Shown here in pieces: positions 13,266 through 23,650 of a DNA stretch of 64,000 nucleotides; within the stretch, counting starts at the first letter, position 1, and each line of letters starts with the position of its first letter. Location: positions 1-64,000 of the forward strand of contig CAVZCK010000030.1 in assembly GCA_963773735.1 (NCBI GenBank), written 5' to 3'. The position numbers were made by a program, and so were the translations under genes. Source of the stretch: CAVZCK01 sp963773735. Its GTDB lineage: Bacteria > Pseudomonadota > Alphaproteobacteria > Rhizobiales > Rhodomicrobiaceae. The notes under the pieces are model-generated. The model was given only the letters and a program-made list of their open reading frames with translations, had not been told where the DNA came from and did no database searches.

Positions 13266-13347
13266 TCACCTTCCCCCGACCGAGCGCGAGCGCCTACTGT
13301 TCAATGTTTTGTCGCGGCGGCTGGGAGAAAGGTTCAAAGAGGCGGGA

Positions 13348-14778
13348 TCAGATCACCTTGCCGGGATTGAGGATGCCCTTGGGGTCGAAAGCGTCCTTGA
13401 TCTTCCGCATCAGCTCGATCTCCACGGGAGACTTCACCTCGCGCAAGAGATCGCGCTTCAGACGCCCGATGCCGTGCTCGGCGCTGATCGAGCCGCCGAG
13501 TTCGAGCACGATGGCATTGACCGCGGCGGTCATCTCGTCCCAGCGCGCCAGATAGGCGTCCTTGTCGGCGCCGACCGGCTGGCTGATGTTGAAGTGAACG
13601 TTGCCGTCGCCGTAATGGCCGAAGGGCACGGGCCGGCAGCCGGGCACCAGTGCGGTGACCGCATCGATGGCGCGGGCGATGAATGCGGGCTGCGCCGCGA
13701 CCGGCACCGAAACGTCGTTCTTGATGCTGCCGCCTTCGTAAAGCTGGACCTCGGAGAGCATCTCGCGAAGCCGCCAGAAATCGTTCGCCTGGGTCAGCGA
13801 GGCGGCGAGCACCGCATCGGCAACGATGCTCTGCTCGACGCCTTCGACCAGAATGGCCTCGATCGTCGTCTGTGCGGCATCGGCGCGAAGGCTCGAAAAC
13901 TCGATGAGCGCGTACCAGGGATGCGAGCCGGCGAGCGGGATCGCGGGTGCCTTCGGCGTGGCGGAGGACGAATTCGATGCCGATCCGCGGCATCAGCTCG
14001 AAACCCGTCAGCTCGCCCGCGCCCATTTCATGGGCGAGATCGAAAAACCGGGCCACCTCTTCGAGACCGGAGAGGCCGACAAAGGCCGTCGCCTTGCTTT
14101 TCGGGGCAGGCACCAGCTTCAGCACCGCCGCGGTGATGACGCCGAGCGTGCCTTCCGCGCCGATGAACAGGTCGCGCAGATCGTAGCCGGTATTGTCCTT
14201 CCTGAGCGCCCGCAGGCCGTTCCAGATGCGGCCATCGGCGAGCACCACTTCGAGCCCGAGCACGAGGCTGCGCGCATTGCCATAGGCGAGCACCTGCAGC
14301 CCGCCGGCATTGGTCGAGAGATTGCCGCCGATCTGCGCCGAGCCTTCCGAGGCGATGCTCAAGGGGAACAGCCGCCCGGCCTCCTCGGCGGCTTTCTGCG
14401 CGGCGGCGAGCGTCACGCCGGCCTCGGCGATCATGGTATTGCCGCGCGGATCGACGGAGCGGACGCGGTTCAGCCGTTCGAGGCTCAAGAGGATCTCGGC
14501 TCCGAAACGGGATCTGGCCGCCGACGAGGCCGGTGTTGCCGCCCTGGGGGACAACGCGCCGTGCCGGTCTCATAGGCGAGTGCCATGATGCGCGAGACCT
14601 CCTCCGTGCTGCCGGGCCTGAGAACAAGCGGTGTTTTGCCGATATAGAGCTTTCGCAATTCGTGCAGATAACGTTCCTGATCGCCGGCTGCGGTCAGCGC
14701 GTATTTCTCGCCGACGATCCCGGCGAAGGCGCGCAAGGTTTCGGCCGAAGGCGTGTTGAGCTGAGGGTCGGCGGGCAT
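13348..14778 (-). CDS. FAD-binding oxidase of the GlcD/D-2-hydroxyglutarate dehydrogenase family (frameshifted)
   Basis: PCMH-type flavoprotein of about 475 residues that oxidises a D-2-hydroxyacid. FAD-binding signs are VVPQGGNTGLVGGQIP, GSAQIGGNLSTNAGG and GAEGTLGVITAA. The C-terminal FAD-oxidase domain has GHYGDGNVHFNI and SAEHGIG, the pair typical of D-lactate and D-2-hydroxyglutarate dehydrogenases. Breaks lie near 13945, 14510 and 14565. The start at 14778 is four bases from the sua5 stop, so the two are probably cotranscribed. The substrate cannot be fixed from sequence. Confidence 0.87.
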
Positions 14779-14781
14779 TGC

Positions 14782-15756
14782 TCAAGTCCTTGTGCTGGAG
14801 CGCGGCGCGGCGGCGCGGCGCAGCCGGTCGTTGATCGCTTCGCCGAGCCCTTCCTCCGGGATCGGCGCGACGGCAATCAAATCGACATCCTTCCTATCGA
14901 GCAAGCCGCAGATAAGCAAACAAATTGGCGGCGGCCTCGCGCAAATTGCCGACTCTCGCTCAGATTGAGGCGCGTTTCGCCGTCGCCATTGCCGCTGTCG
15001 GAGCCGAAGCCGAGAAAGGCTTCCCCCGGCTTCGGGGCCGGCGCATTGAGGCGCAGCCGCGCATGCGGGGCGTAATGCGAGGCGAGCATTCCCGGCGCCT
15101 GGGGCTTGGCGTCCGGCTTCGGCTCCGCCAGCTTGCGCCCGAGCACCTCCTCGATTTGCTCGCGGGGCACGGCGCCGGCGCGGAGCAATACGGGCTCAGA
15201 CCCGGCAAGGCTGACGATGGTCGACTCCAGCCCCTCCGCGCATGGCCCGCCATCGAGGATCATATCGACCTTGCCGCCGAGATCGGCCGCGACGTGCTCC
15301 GCCGTCGTCGGGCTGACACGCCCGGAGGGATTGGCGCTCGGCGCAGCGATCGGCACGCCCGCCGCCTCGATCAGCGCCCGCGCCACCTCATGCGCCGGAA
15401 CGCGCAGGGCGACGGTCGGAAGGCCGGCGCTGACGAGATCGCTGAGCGGCGCATCCGGCTGCCGGGGCAGCACGAGGCTGAGCGGTCCCGGCCAGAACGC
15501 CGCTGCCAGACGCCGCGCATCAGTCATCGAAGATCGCAAGCCGCTCGACATCCTCTCGCGAGGCGACATGCACGATCAGCGGATTGAAACGCGGTCGGCC
15601 CTTGGCCTCGAAAATCCGCGCCACCGCCTCGCCGTCGAGCGCATTCGCGCCGAGCCCATAGACCGTCTCTGTCGGAAAGGCGACGAGACCGCCAGCGCGG
15701 ATGATCCGCGCCGCCTGTTCGATCGTCTCAGGTAAGATCTTTGCAGGAATTGGCAT
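14782..15756 (-). CDS. L-threonylcarbamoyladenylate synthase, Sua5/YwlC type (frameshifted)
   Basis: Makes threonylcarbamoyl-AMP for the t6A37 tRNA modification, an essential step. The YrdC domain shows FPTETVYGLGANA, the KGRP nucleotide site and the SANPSG motif. A C-terminal Sua5 domain follows a PGMLASHYAPHARLRL linker, so this is the long (about 325-residue) form, not TsaC. Breaks occur near 15530, 14940 and 14900. The last frame ends at a TGA (14782-14784) four bases before the FAD oxidase ATG. Start chosen at ATG 15756; TTG 15762 is possible. It is divergent from the acyl-CoA dehydrogenase gene. Confidence 0.88.
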
Positions 15757-15897
15757 TTTCAAGCGGCGACCCGGCGGGTTCTCATGCCCGATCCTGGGAC
15801 TTGGAACCTCTCCTTGCGGTTAAGAGCATTCCCTATACATTATAGGTTTAACGAAAGCTGCCGCAAATCTGGCGGCAGTGGTTTGCCGGGAGGAACC

Positions 15898-17689
15898 ATG
15901 GCCTATAAGGCGCCCGTCTCAGACATTCTGTTCACGCTCAACCACGTCGCCGGCTTCTCCCGCCATGTCGAGGACGGGCTGTTCGGTGATCTCGACACGG
16001 CGACGGTCGAGGCGATCCTTGAGGAAGCCGGGCGTTTTGCCAGCGAGGAACTGGCGCCGCTCAACCGCAGCGGCGACGAGCATGGCGCAAAGCTGAAGGA
16101 CGGCGAGGTGATCCTGCCGCCGGGCTGGAAGGACGCCTACCGCAAATTCTGGGAAGGCGGCTGGAACGCCCTCCCCTTGCCCGCAGGCGCATGGCGGCCA
16201 GGGGCTGCCGGTTGCGCTGTCGATGGCCGTCAACGAGATGTGGAACGGCGCCAATATGGCCTTCGGTCTCAATCCGCTGCTCACCCAGGCCGGCGTCGAG
16301 GCGCTCGCCAAATACGGCTCGGAAGCGCTGAAGACGAAATATCTGCCGAAGATGGTCACGGGCGAATGGACCGGCTCGATGCAGCTCACCGAGCCGCATG
16401 CCGGCTCCGACCTGCGTTTCCTGAAAACCCGCGCCGTCCCGCAGACCGATGGCAGCTACCGCGTCACCGGCACGAAGATCTTCATTACTTTCGGCGAGCA
16501 TCCGCTCACGGAGAATATCATCCATATCGTGCTTGCACGCCTGCCCGACGCGCCTGAGGGAACCAAGGGCATCTCGATGTTCCTGATCCCGAAATTCATG
16601 GTCGCCGACAATGGCTCGCTGGGCGCGCGCAATGATGTCCACTGCGCCAAGCTGGAGCATAAGCTCGGCATTAATGGCAGTCCGACCTGCGTCCTCAACT
16701 ACGGGGATCAGGACGGCGCGATCGGCTGGCTGGTCGGCGAGCCGCATCGCGGGCTCTATTATATGTTCACCATGATGAATCAGGCACGGCTCGGCGTCGG
16801 GGTTCAAGGTGTCGGGCTTGCCGAACATGCCTTCCAGGATGCGCTGGCCTATGCGCATGAGCGCAAGCAGGGCAGCGAGAGCGATACGCCACCCGGCGAG
16901 ATGACGCTGATCATCAACCATCCGGACGTGCGCAGAATGCTGCTGTCGATGAAGGCGAAGATTGCCGCCGCCCGCGCCATTTGCGCGATGAATGCCGTGG
17001 CGATCGACATCGCCCGGCATGGCCGCGATGAGGGCGCCCGCGCCAAGGCCGAGGCGATTGCCGCGCTGCTGACGCCGGTGTCGAAATCCTACGGCTCGGA
17101 TATCGCCGTCGAGGTCGCCTCCGAAGCCATTCAGGTGCATGGCGGCATGGGCTTCATCGAGGAGACCGGCGTCGCCCAGCATTACCGCGACGCGCGCATC
17201 GCGCCGATCTACGAAGGCACCAACGGCATTCAGACGCTCGATCTCGTCACCCGCAAGCTGCCTTTGAATAATGGCGAGACGGTCCGGCAGTTCATCGAGG
17301 AGCTGAAGGAGACGGTGCGCGAGGTGAAGGCTTCGAACGAGCCGGCCTTCGGCGCGACGGGCGAGTGCCTCGCCGACAGCGTCGCCGATCTCGCCGAGAC
17401 GACCGAGTGGCTGCAAGCCAAGCTTGCCGAGGACAGCAAGGCCGCTCTCGCTGGCGCCACACCCTATGGCCGTCTGTTCGCCAATGCGGCGGGCGGGGTC
17501 TTCCTGGCGCGCGGAGCGCTCGCCGCAGCGCGGGGCGCGAGCAGATCGGGAAGCGCCGACGAAACGCACGTCACCCTCGCGCGGCATTTCGCCGAAACCC
17601 AGGCCCCGCTGACCAGCGGCCTCAAGCGGGTCGTGCATAATGCGCATGAGACGGTGCTCGGCCACGGCGCCGACGCCGTGTTGGCTTAG
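15898..17689 (+). CDS. Acyl-CoA dehydrogenase, long DmdC/FadE type (frameshifted near 16200)
   Basis: FAD enzyme that introduces the alpha-beta double bond in acyl-CoA. About 597 residues, the longer class with an extra C-terminal helical domain. It starts MAYKAPVSDILFTLNHVAG, typical of alphaproteobacterial members annotated as DmdC-like. Core motifs are TEPHAGSDL (FAD/substrate), QVHGGMGFIEETG and the catalytic Glu in IAPIYEGTNGIQ. One indel near 16200 joins the N-terminal 100 residues to the rest. ATG 15898 follows GGGAGGAACC. The HSDL2-like SDR gene follows on the same strand, consistent with a beta-oxidation role. The natural acyl substrate is unknown. Confidence 0.88.
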
Positions 17690-17900
17690 AGGCGGCACTG
17701 AAAGCAATGGTTGCTCGATCAGGTCTTCAGCCTCGAAACGTTCTCCGGCGTCGTTCCGGGCGGCCGCAGGCCGGACCGGGATCTACTCGCTGTTCAGCAA
17801 CGACATAATTTCGCGGATAGGTGATCGGGCCCCGGCTCTGGCGGCCGGGGCGACGGAATGTGGTGCAGCGGCAAACATTTTAATGATTAAAGTGGAACGC

Positions 17901-18767
17901 ATGGAAACGCTCAAAGGCAAGACCCTCTTCATCACCGGCGCCAGCCGCGGCATCGGCCTCGCCATCGGCCTGCGCGCCGCGCGTGACGGCGCCAATGTCG
18001 CCATTGCCGCCAAGACCGCCGAGCCGCATCCGAAGCTCGAAGGCACGGTCTACACCGCCGCCGAGGCGATCGAGAAGGCGGGCGGCAAGGCGCTGCCGCT
18101 CATCTGCGACATCCGCTACGAGGAGCAGGTCGCGGAGGCGGTCGAAAAGACCGCCCAGACTTTTGGCGGCATCGACATTTGCGTCAACAACGCCAGCGCC
18201 ATCTCGCTGACCCCGACGCCGGCGACGGACATGAAGCGCTTTGATCTGATGCACCAGATCAACACGCGCGGCACGTTCCTGACCTCGAAGCTCTGCATCC
18301 CGCATCTGGCCAAATCAGCCAACCCGCACATATTGATGCTCTCGCCGCCGCTCGACATGAAGGCCAAATGGTTCGCGCGCCACGTCGCCTATTCCATCGC
18401 CAAATACGGCATGAGCCTGTGCGTGCTCGGCATGGCCGAGGAGCTTCGCCCGCAGGGGATCGCCGTCAATGCGCTGTGGCCGCGCACCACCATCGCCACC
18501 GCCGCCGTCAACAATCTGCTCGGCGGCGACAGGCTGATGCGTGCGAGCCGGACGCCGGAGATCCTCGCCGACGCCGCGCATTTGATCTTCACCCGGCCGT
18601 CGCGCGACTTTACCGGGAACTTCTGCATCGATGATACATTGCTGGCTGCGAATGGCGTGACCGACTTCGACAAATACCGGGTCGATCCGAGCGTCGATCT
18701 GATGCCTGATTTTTTCGTGCCCGACGACAGCATGGCGCCGGTCAGCCTGAAGGCGCTGGCGTCTTGA
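17901..18767 (+). CDS. HSDL2-like short-chain dehydrogenase
   Basis: SDR of 288 residues with an intact frame. Signs are TGASRGIGLAIGLRAARDG (nucleotide site), DICVNNASA, and an active site with Ser in LMLSPPLDM and Tyr-Lys in VAYSIAKYG. The phrases NVAIAAKTAEPHPKLEGT and FDLMHQINTRGTFL are characteristic of the SDR group related to hydroxysteroid dehydrogenase-like protein 2, thought to act in fatty-acid metabolism. The ATG at 17901 has an AGTGGA site; an in-frame ATG at 17883 lacks one. It follows the acyl-CoA dehydrogenase by about 210 bases. Confidence 0.85.
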   Translation: METLKGKTLFITGASRGIGLAIGLRAARDGANVAIAAKTAEPHPKLEGTVYTAAEAIEKAGGKALPLICDIRYEEQVAEAVEKTAQTFGGIDICVNNASAISLTPTPATDMKRFDLMHQINTRGTFLTSKLCIPHLAKSANPHILMLSPPLDMKAKWFARHVAYSIAKYGMSLCVLGMAEELRPQGIAVNALWPRTTIATAAVNNLLGGDRLMRASRTPEILADAAHLIFTRPSRDFTGNFCIDDTLLAANGVTDFDKYRVDPSVDLMPDFFVPDDSMAPVSLKALAS

Positions 18768-18838
18768 TTAGAACCAGCAGCCCGGCCGCAAAGGCCCATT
18801 TTCTTGCCGAATCGGCAGAACAGTGATCACCATCGCCC

Positions 18839-19774
18839 ATGACGACCTTGTACGTTACGCATCCCTCGTTCCTCGATCACGATACCGGGTGGGGCCATCC
18901 CGAAAGGGCCGACCGGCTGCGCGCGATCGAGAAAGCCTTCAGCCACGAGATTTTCGCGCCTCTCGTCCGTGAGGAGGCCCCTACGGCTGACGATGCCGCC
19001 ATCGCTCGCGTTCACCCACAGGCCTATATCGATGCGATCCGCGCGGCCGCGCCCCAAAGCGGCTCGGTCCATGTCGACGGCGATACGGTGATGTCGCCGG
19101 GCACTCTGAAGGCGCTTTATCATGGCGTCGGCGCCGCTATCCGCGCGACGGATGCGGTGATGACCGGCGAGGTGCGCAACGCCTTCTGCGGCATTCGCCC
19201 GCCAGGCCATCATGCCGAGCCCGAGCAGGCCATGGGCTTCTGCTTTTTCAACAACGCCGCAATCGCCGGCCAGCATGCCCGCGCCGTTCATGGCGCCGAG
19301 CGCGTTGCGGTCGTCGATTTCGACGTGCATCACGGCAACGGCACGCAGGCCGCCTTCTGGGGCGACCGCAATCTGTTCTACGCCTCGACGCATGAGATGC
19401 CGCTCTATCCCGGCAGCGGACATATCAGCGAGACGGGCGTGGCCGGCAATATCGTCAACGCCCCGCTGCGCGCGGGCGATGCCGGCGAGGCGTTCCGCGA
19501 GGCGTTCCGCGCCCGCGTTCTGCCGGCGCTCGCCAATTTCGGGCCCGACCTGCTGATCATCTCGGCCGGCTTTGACGCCCACCGCGACGACCCGCTTGCC
19601 AATATCTGCCTGGTCGAGGACGATTTCGCCTGGGTCACCAATGAGCTCGCCGAAATTGCCCAGAAACATGCACAGGGGCGCATCGTCTCGCTACTCGAAG
19701 GGGGCTACAATCTCACGGCGCTGGCACGCTCGGCCGCGGTGCATCTGAGCGTGCTCATGCATGTGGGGCGGTGA
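18839..19774 (+). CDS. Histone deacetylase-family (class II HDAC-like) amidohydrolase
   Basis: Zinc-dependent deacetylase of 311 residues in the arginase/HDAC fold. The family set is complete: HPERADRL near the N-terminus, the tandem catalytic histidines in RPPGHHAE, the metal ligands in DFDVHHGNGT and SAGFDAHRDDP, and LLEGGYN near the end. Bacterial members remove acetyl groups from polyamines, small amides or lysine; which applies here is not visible. It lies upstream of xseB and dxs, a neighbourhood common in this order. The ATG lacks a strong ribosome site. Confidence 0.9.
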   Translation: MTTLYVTHPSFLDHDTGWGHPERADRLRAIEKAFSHEIFAPLVREEAPTADDAAIARVHPQAYIDAIRAAAPQSGSVHVDGDTVMSPGTLKALYHGVGAAIRATDAVMTGEVRNAFCGIRPPGHHAEPEQAMGFCFFNNAAIAGQHARAVHGAERVAVVDFDVHHGNGTQAAFWGDRNLFYASTHEMPLYPGSGHISETGVAGNIVNAPLRAGDAGEAFREAFRARVLPALANFGPDLLIISAGFDAHRDDPLANICLVEDDFAWVTNELAEIAQKHAQGRIVSLLEGGYNLTALARSAAVHLSVLMHVGR

Positions 19775-19810
19775 CGCCGGAAGCCGGAAATGGAAGACAA
19801 AGGATTGAGA

Positions 19811-20071
19811 ATGGCAAAGCCATCCAGCAATAACGACGACATTCAGGCAATGACCTTCGAGCAGGCTCTCAAGGAGCTGGAGCAGATCGTCGGCAAGCTC
19901 GAGCGCGGCGATGTCGAGCTTGAGCCGTCGATCGCGCTTTATGAGCGCGGCGAGGCACTGAAAGCCCATTGCGAGCAGCTTCTGCGCCGCATCGAGGCCA
20001 AAGTGGAAAAGATCACGCTCGACGCGCAGGGAACGCCGAATGACAGCGTGCCACTCGACCCCGGCCAGTGA
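19811..20071 (+). CDS. xseB: Exodeoxyribonuclease VII small subunit
   Basis: Small helical subunit of about 86 residues that binds XseA in the single-strand-specific exonuclease VII. The family core MTFEQALKELEQIVGKLERGDVELE followed by YERGEALKAHCEQLL is unmistakable. I prefer ATG 19811, preceded by AAGGA at good spacing, over the in-frame ATG at 19790. It lies between the deacetylase gene and dxs on the same strand. The large subunit gene is not in this window. Confidence 0.93.
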   Translation: MAKPSSNNDDIQAMTFEQALKELEQIVGKLERGDVELEPSIALYERGEALKAHCEQLLRRIEAKVEKITLDAQGTPNDSVPLDPGQ

Positions 20072-20203
20072 CATTTCGTCCCAGAATTGGGTCCGCGACA
20101 CCGCCTCCAGGCCCAAATCCCGTGATTTTGGGCTAACAATGAGGGTTAATCACCACATCTTGCCCGCCGTCTATGGGTGGCATTGCCGCGAGGGTAAGGG
20201 GCC

Positions 20204-22126
20204 GTGACAAACTCCAGCAAGACGCCGCTTCTCGATCAAATCGACACGCCTGACGATCTTCGCAAATTCAAGGAACGAGACCTCCGCCAGATTGCCGATG
20301 AGCTGCGGCAGGAGATGATCAGCGCGGTCTCGGTCACCGGCGGCCATCTGGGCGCCGGGCTCGGCGTCGTCGAGCTGACGGTCGCGCTGCATTATCTGTT
20401 CGACACGCCCCGCGATCGCCTGATCTGGGATGTCGGCCATCAGTGCTACCCGCATAAGATCATCACCGGGCGGCGCGACCGCATCCGCACGCTGCGGCAG
20501 GGCGGGGGCCTCTCCGGCTTCACCAAACGCACCGAAAGCGAATATGACTCCTTCGGCGCGGCGCATTCCTCGACCTCGATTTCCTCCGCCCTCGGCATGG
20601 CCGTTGCGCGCGATCTCGACGGCAAAAGCCACAATGTCATCGCCGTGATCGGCGACGGCGCCATGAGCGCCGGCATGGCCTATGAGGCGATGAACAATGC
20701 CGGGGCGATCGACAAGCGGCTGATCGTCATTCTCAACGACAACGACATGTCGATCGCGCCGCCGGTCGGGGCCCTCAGCGCCTATCTGGCGCGGATCAAT
20801 TCCAGCCACACCTATCTGCGCATCCGCGATTTCATGAAGCAGCTTGCCAAAGCGCTGCCCAAGGATTGGGAGAGGCGGGCCGGGCGCGTCGAGGGCTATA
20901 CGCGCAATTTCTGGTCCGGCGGCATGCTGTTCGAGGAGCTGGGCTTCTATTATGTCGGCCCGGTCGACGGCCACAATCTCGACCATCTGATTCCGGTGCT
21001 GCGCAATGTCCGTGACGCCAATCTCGGCCCGGTTCTCGTCCATGTCGTGACGCAGAAGGGCAAGGGCTATCCGCCTGCGGAGAATTCGGCGGACAAATAT
21101 CACGGCGTCTCCAAATTCAACGTCATCACCGGCGCCCAGGCCGTCGCCAAGCCGAACGCGCCGAGCTACACCAAGGTCTTCGCCCAGAGCCTCATTGCCG
21201 AGGCCCGCAAGGACGACAAGATCGTTGCCATCACCGCCGCGATGCCGGAGGGCACCGGACTCGATCTGTTCGGCAAGGCGTTTCCGGAGCGCTGCTTTGA
21301 TGTCGGCATTGCCGAGCAGCACGCGGTGACCTTCGCCGCCGGGCTGGCGACGGAAGGCTACAAGCCTTTTGCGGCGATCTATTCGACCTTCCTGCAGCGC
21401 GCCTACGACCAGGTCGTGCATGATGTCGCGATCCAAAAGCTGCCTGTCCGCTTTGCCATCGACCGGGCCGGGCTGGTCGGCGCTGATGGGCCGACGCATG
21501 CCGGCTCATTCGATGTCGCCTATCTCTCTTGCCTGCCGGGCTTCGTCGTCATGGCGGCCGCCGACGAGGCCGAGCTTAAGCACATGGTTGCGACCGCCGC
21601 AGCGATCGACGACCGGCCGTCGGCCTTCCGCTATCCGCGCGGCGAGGGCCAGGGCGTCGATATGCCGGAAGAGGGTCGGCCGCTGGATATCGGCCGTGGA
21701 CGGATTCTCCGGGAGGGCTCGGCGGTCGCGCTTCTGTCATTCGGCGCCAGGCTCGGCGAATGTCTGCTCGCGGCCGAGCAGCTTTCCGCGCGCGGCCTGC
21801 CGGCGACGGTGGCAGACGCACGTTTCGCCAAGCCGCTCGACGAGGCGCTGATCCGCAGGTTGGTGCGCGAGCATGAGGTGCTCATCACCATCGAGGAAGG
21901 GGCGGCCGGCGGCTTCGGCGCCCACGTCCTGCATTTCCTCGCCGTCGACGGGCTGCTCGATGCGGGCCTCAAGATCCGCACCATGCATCTGCCCGACCGT
22001 TTCATCGATCAGGACAAGCCGGAGCGGATGTATGAACAGGCGGGGCTCGACGCCGCTGGCATCGTGAGAACCGTCTTCGCAGCCCTCTCGCATAGGCCGA
22101 GGATTGAGGCCGATACCAGTCGCTGA
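20204..22126 (+). CDS. dxs: 1-deoxy-D-xylulose-5-phosphate synthase
   Basis: Thiamine-diphosphate enzyme that condenses pyruvate with glyceraldehyde-3-phosphate, the first step of the MEP isoprenoid pathway. 640 residues, full length and intact. Key stretches are DVGHQCYPHKIITGRRD, the ThDP/Mg motif GDGAMSAGMAYEAMNNAG with the downstream NDN, the transketolase Glu region VGIAEQHAVTFAAGLA, and DRAGLVGADGPTHAG. It starts at GTG 20204, supported by GAGGGTAAGGGG. It is followed by a GC hairpin and then three palindromic mobile elements. Confidence 0.96.
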   Translation: MTNSSKTPLLDQIDTPDDLRKFKERDLRQIADELRQEMISAVSVTGGHLGAGLGVVELTVALHYLFDTPRDRLIWDVGHQCYPHKIITGRRDRIRTLRQGGGLSGFTKRTESEYDSFGAAHSSTSISSALGMAVARDLDGKSHNVIAVIGDGAMSAGMAYEAMNNAGAIDKRLIVILNDNDMSIAPPVGALSAYLARINSSHTYLRIRDFMKQLAKALPKDWERRAGRVEGYTRNFWSGGMLFEELGFYYVGPVDGHNLDHLIPVLRNVRDANLGPVLVHVVTQKGKGYPPAENSADKYHGVSKFNVITGAQAVAKPNAPSYTKVFAQSLIAEARKDDKIVAITAAMPEGTGLDLFGKAFPERCFDVGIAEQHAVTFAAGLATEGYKPFAAIYSTFLQRAYDQVVHDVAIQKLPVRFAIDRAGLVGADGPTHAGSFDVAYLSCLPGFVVMAAADEAELKHMVATAAAIDDRPSAFRYPRGEGQGVDMPEEGRPLDIGRGRILREGSAVALLSFGARLGECLLAAEQLSARGLPATVADARFAKPLDEALIRRLVREHEVLITIEEGAAGGFGAHVLHFLAVDGLLDAGLKIRTMHLPDRFIDQDKPERMYEQAGLDAAGIVRTVFAALSHRPRIEADTSR

Positions 22127-22144
22127 CGCCGTCAGAATGCAAAA

Positions 22145-22167
22145 CGCCCGCCCAGCCAGACCGGGCG
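22145..22167 (+). terminator. Hairpin after dxs
   Basis: CGCCCG and CGGGCG pair around an 11-base loop, starting 18 bases after the dxs stop. No T-run follows. Its position fits a terminator for the xseB-dxs transcript. Confidence 0.4.
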
Positions 22168-22199
22168 CGTGACGGATGTCCGCCGTCCTGGCATTGCCG

Positions 22200-22277
22200 C
22201 TAGTGGAGCGAATTTGACATTTAAGTCCCGCCTGTCGCGAGCTCGCGCTCAAATGTCAAATTCAAAAGCTCCACTAG
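22200..22277. mobile_element. CTAG-ended miniature palindromic element A
   Basis: 78 bases. Outer arms CTAGTGGAGC/GCTCCACTAG pair perfectly. A 13-base inner stem GAATTTGACATTT/AAATGTCAAATTC is offset by four extra A (TTTT on the other strand) on the right side. The loop is 28 bases. The ends C-TA...TA-G match insertion at CTAG with TA duplication, the habit of IS630/mariner-type elements. No coding capacity. Confidence 0.65.
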
Positions 22278-22290
22278 AATCATATGGTTG

Positions 22291-22367
22291 CTAGTGGTCC
22301 TTTTGAGTCCGACATTTGCTCTCGAACGTACTGCGAGCGCATGCAAATGCCGGAATCGGACCACGAG
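22291..22367. mobile_element. CTAG-ended miniature palindromic element B (degenerate right end)
   Basis: Outer arms CTAGTGGTCC and, reading in from the right, CTCGTGGTCC (9 of 10 match). TTTT follows the left decamer. Inner arms GAGTCCGACATTTGC and GATTCCGGCATTTGC match at 13 of 15. Same plan as element A, 13 bases away, with a mutated right terminus. Confidence 0.6.
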
Positions 22368-22452
22368 AGCGCAATCGGGAAAAGCACCTCCCTTTGAAGC
22401 CAGGGATGGAAGCGGTCTTCCCGAAAAATTGCACCGCAAAATCAAAAATATA

Positions 22453-22526
22453 CTAGTGTCCCTTGAGATTCCGAAGTTCGCTAAGGAGCTAGCTGCAGCA
22501 TGAAGCGAATCGAAATGGGACACTAG
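22453..22526. mobile_element. CTAG-ended miniature palindromic element C
   Basis: 74 bases with perfect outer arms CTAGTGTCCC/GGGACACTAG and a weak inner stem (GATTC repeats). Its right end overlaps the last codons of the SET-domain gene: the CTA at 22523-22525 is that gene's TAG stop read on the minus strand. Confidence 0.62.
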
Positions 22527-22945
22527 TTGCGGCTTGCCCAATGGCCGTTTTGCGGCTTTTCCTTGTAGTTGGGGAACGTGCCGACGAAGGTCGGGTCGAA
22601 CTCGTGATAGTTGCAGGTGATTTCCTCGCCTTCATGGATGTCACGAGTCGCGTAGCCGTTGCTGAACTCCGTAAAATCCGTGTTCGGCTCTTCGGTGTGG
22701 TTCATGAAGCGGCCATTGTCCAATTCGACGACGAGAAGATCGTTTCTCTCAAGATGGGGGAATGAATATTTCTCGACGAACTCCCTGATATGGGGCGGGA
22801 AGTCCTCAATGTCGCCCCGTGAGAAGGTGGCGACGAATTTGGGGTTTAGCTGCCAGATCAGCGTACCCGAAGGAATGAACTCTTCTGCGTAGACGCCCAA
22901 GCCTTCAATCGTGCTGGGAGCAACGTAGGTGCGGACGAGCATCAT
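22523..22945 (-). CDS. SET-domain protein (putative lysine methyltransferase)
   Basis: A 140-residue single-domain SET protein that would transfer a methyl group from SAM to a lysine side chain. Family motifs are GLGVYAEEFIPSG near the start, FMNHTEEPNTD (the NHxxxPN-like SAM site) and EGEEITCNYHEF, where the Tyr is catalytic. The protein is little more than the core fold, as in other small bacterial SET proteins. The target is unknown. ATG 22945 has GAGGAA ten bases upstream. The TAG stop coincides with the terminus of palindromic element C. Confidence 0.85.
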   Translation of the reverse strand: MMLVRTYVAPSTIEGLGVYAEEFIPSGTLIWQLNPKFVATFSRGDIEDFPPHIREFVEKYSFPHLERNDLLVVELDNGRFMNHTEEPNTDFTEFSNGYATRDIHEGEEITCNYHEFDPTFVGTFPNYKEKPQNGHWASRN

Positions 22946-23650
22946 TGTCTAGTCGTTCCTCATAAGGGTTCGGGGGTGGGTTCGAGGAGGTCAGCGGACA
23001 TTGTCATCCCAGTTTCTATCGATACTACAGATACTAATTATTCTGGCATGGAAACAACGCGATGAGAATAGATTTGATTACAAATTTTCTTTCTTCATGG
23101 ATTCTAAGCTCAGATCTACTCAATCACGAAGTATCTCCGTCCGCCGGACATTGATCTTTTGCGTTTCCAGTGTATGCGGATTTTGCAAAATGGCCACCGC
23201 TATTCCGATAGGCGGCTTATGTAAAGCGAAAAAGCGATTTCCACAGCCGTCAGCCCTGTTGGCGCGCCTTGCTAACAGCGAAATGCCGCGACCCGGCAGC
23301 CGGAGAAGAACTGCACAGAAAGCAAGGGCGGGACGCTGGCAAGCGGCGAAGTTAACGCCTGATGGCTATCTTTGTTCAGATTTGGCAGGTTAAGGCGGGC
23401 GTCCGTTTCCGCCGAAGCGGCAAAACTCGAAGCCGATCTTGCGAAACGCCCCCCTTGTTTTTGCGGCGCAAACGCCCGGCATAAGCTCTCGTCACCGACC
23501 GCTAGAGCTCAGAGATCCTTATACTTTTGGCTTATGGGGTGGTCAAATGCGCCAGTTTTCGCTATTGCGCTGCACAAGGCACTGCCGCATACTTGATTCA
23601 GGCGGTTGCATACGATCGGGCCGCTTAGCGCCTCGGGAGGGCGCTCGACG
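22946..23650. other. AT-richer gene-free region
   Basis: 705 bases between the divergent SET and PHB-depolymerase genes. GC content drops around 23000-23200. Open frames here (for example from 23001) have no recognisable product, unusual composition and no ribosome site. It probably holds both promoters; I could not place them with confidence. Confidence 0.4.

Noticed and set aside
11084..17689. A DMSP demethylation pathway (DmdB-like ligase plus DmdC-like dehydrogenase)
   Set aside because: Both proteins belong to broad families whose members often act on ordinary fatty acids. No DmdA demethylase or DmdD hydratase is present, so the specific pathway is not supported.
16061..17707. Minus-strand open frame of 548 codons
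   Set aside because: Antisense to the acyl-CoA dehydrogenase, whose catalytic motifs are on the plus strand. Long antisense frames are expected in GC-rich genes.
20171..21499. Minus-strand open frame of 442 codons
   Set aside because: Antisense shadow of the intact dxs gene.
23001..23393. Plus-strand open frame of 130 codons
   Set aside because: Odd composition, no ribosome site, no family features, and it lies in an AT-rich promoter gap.
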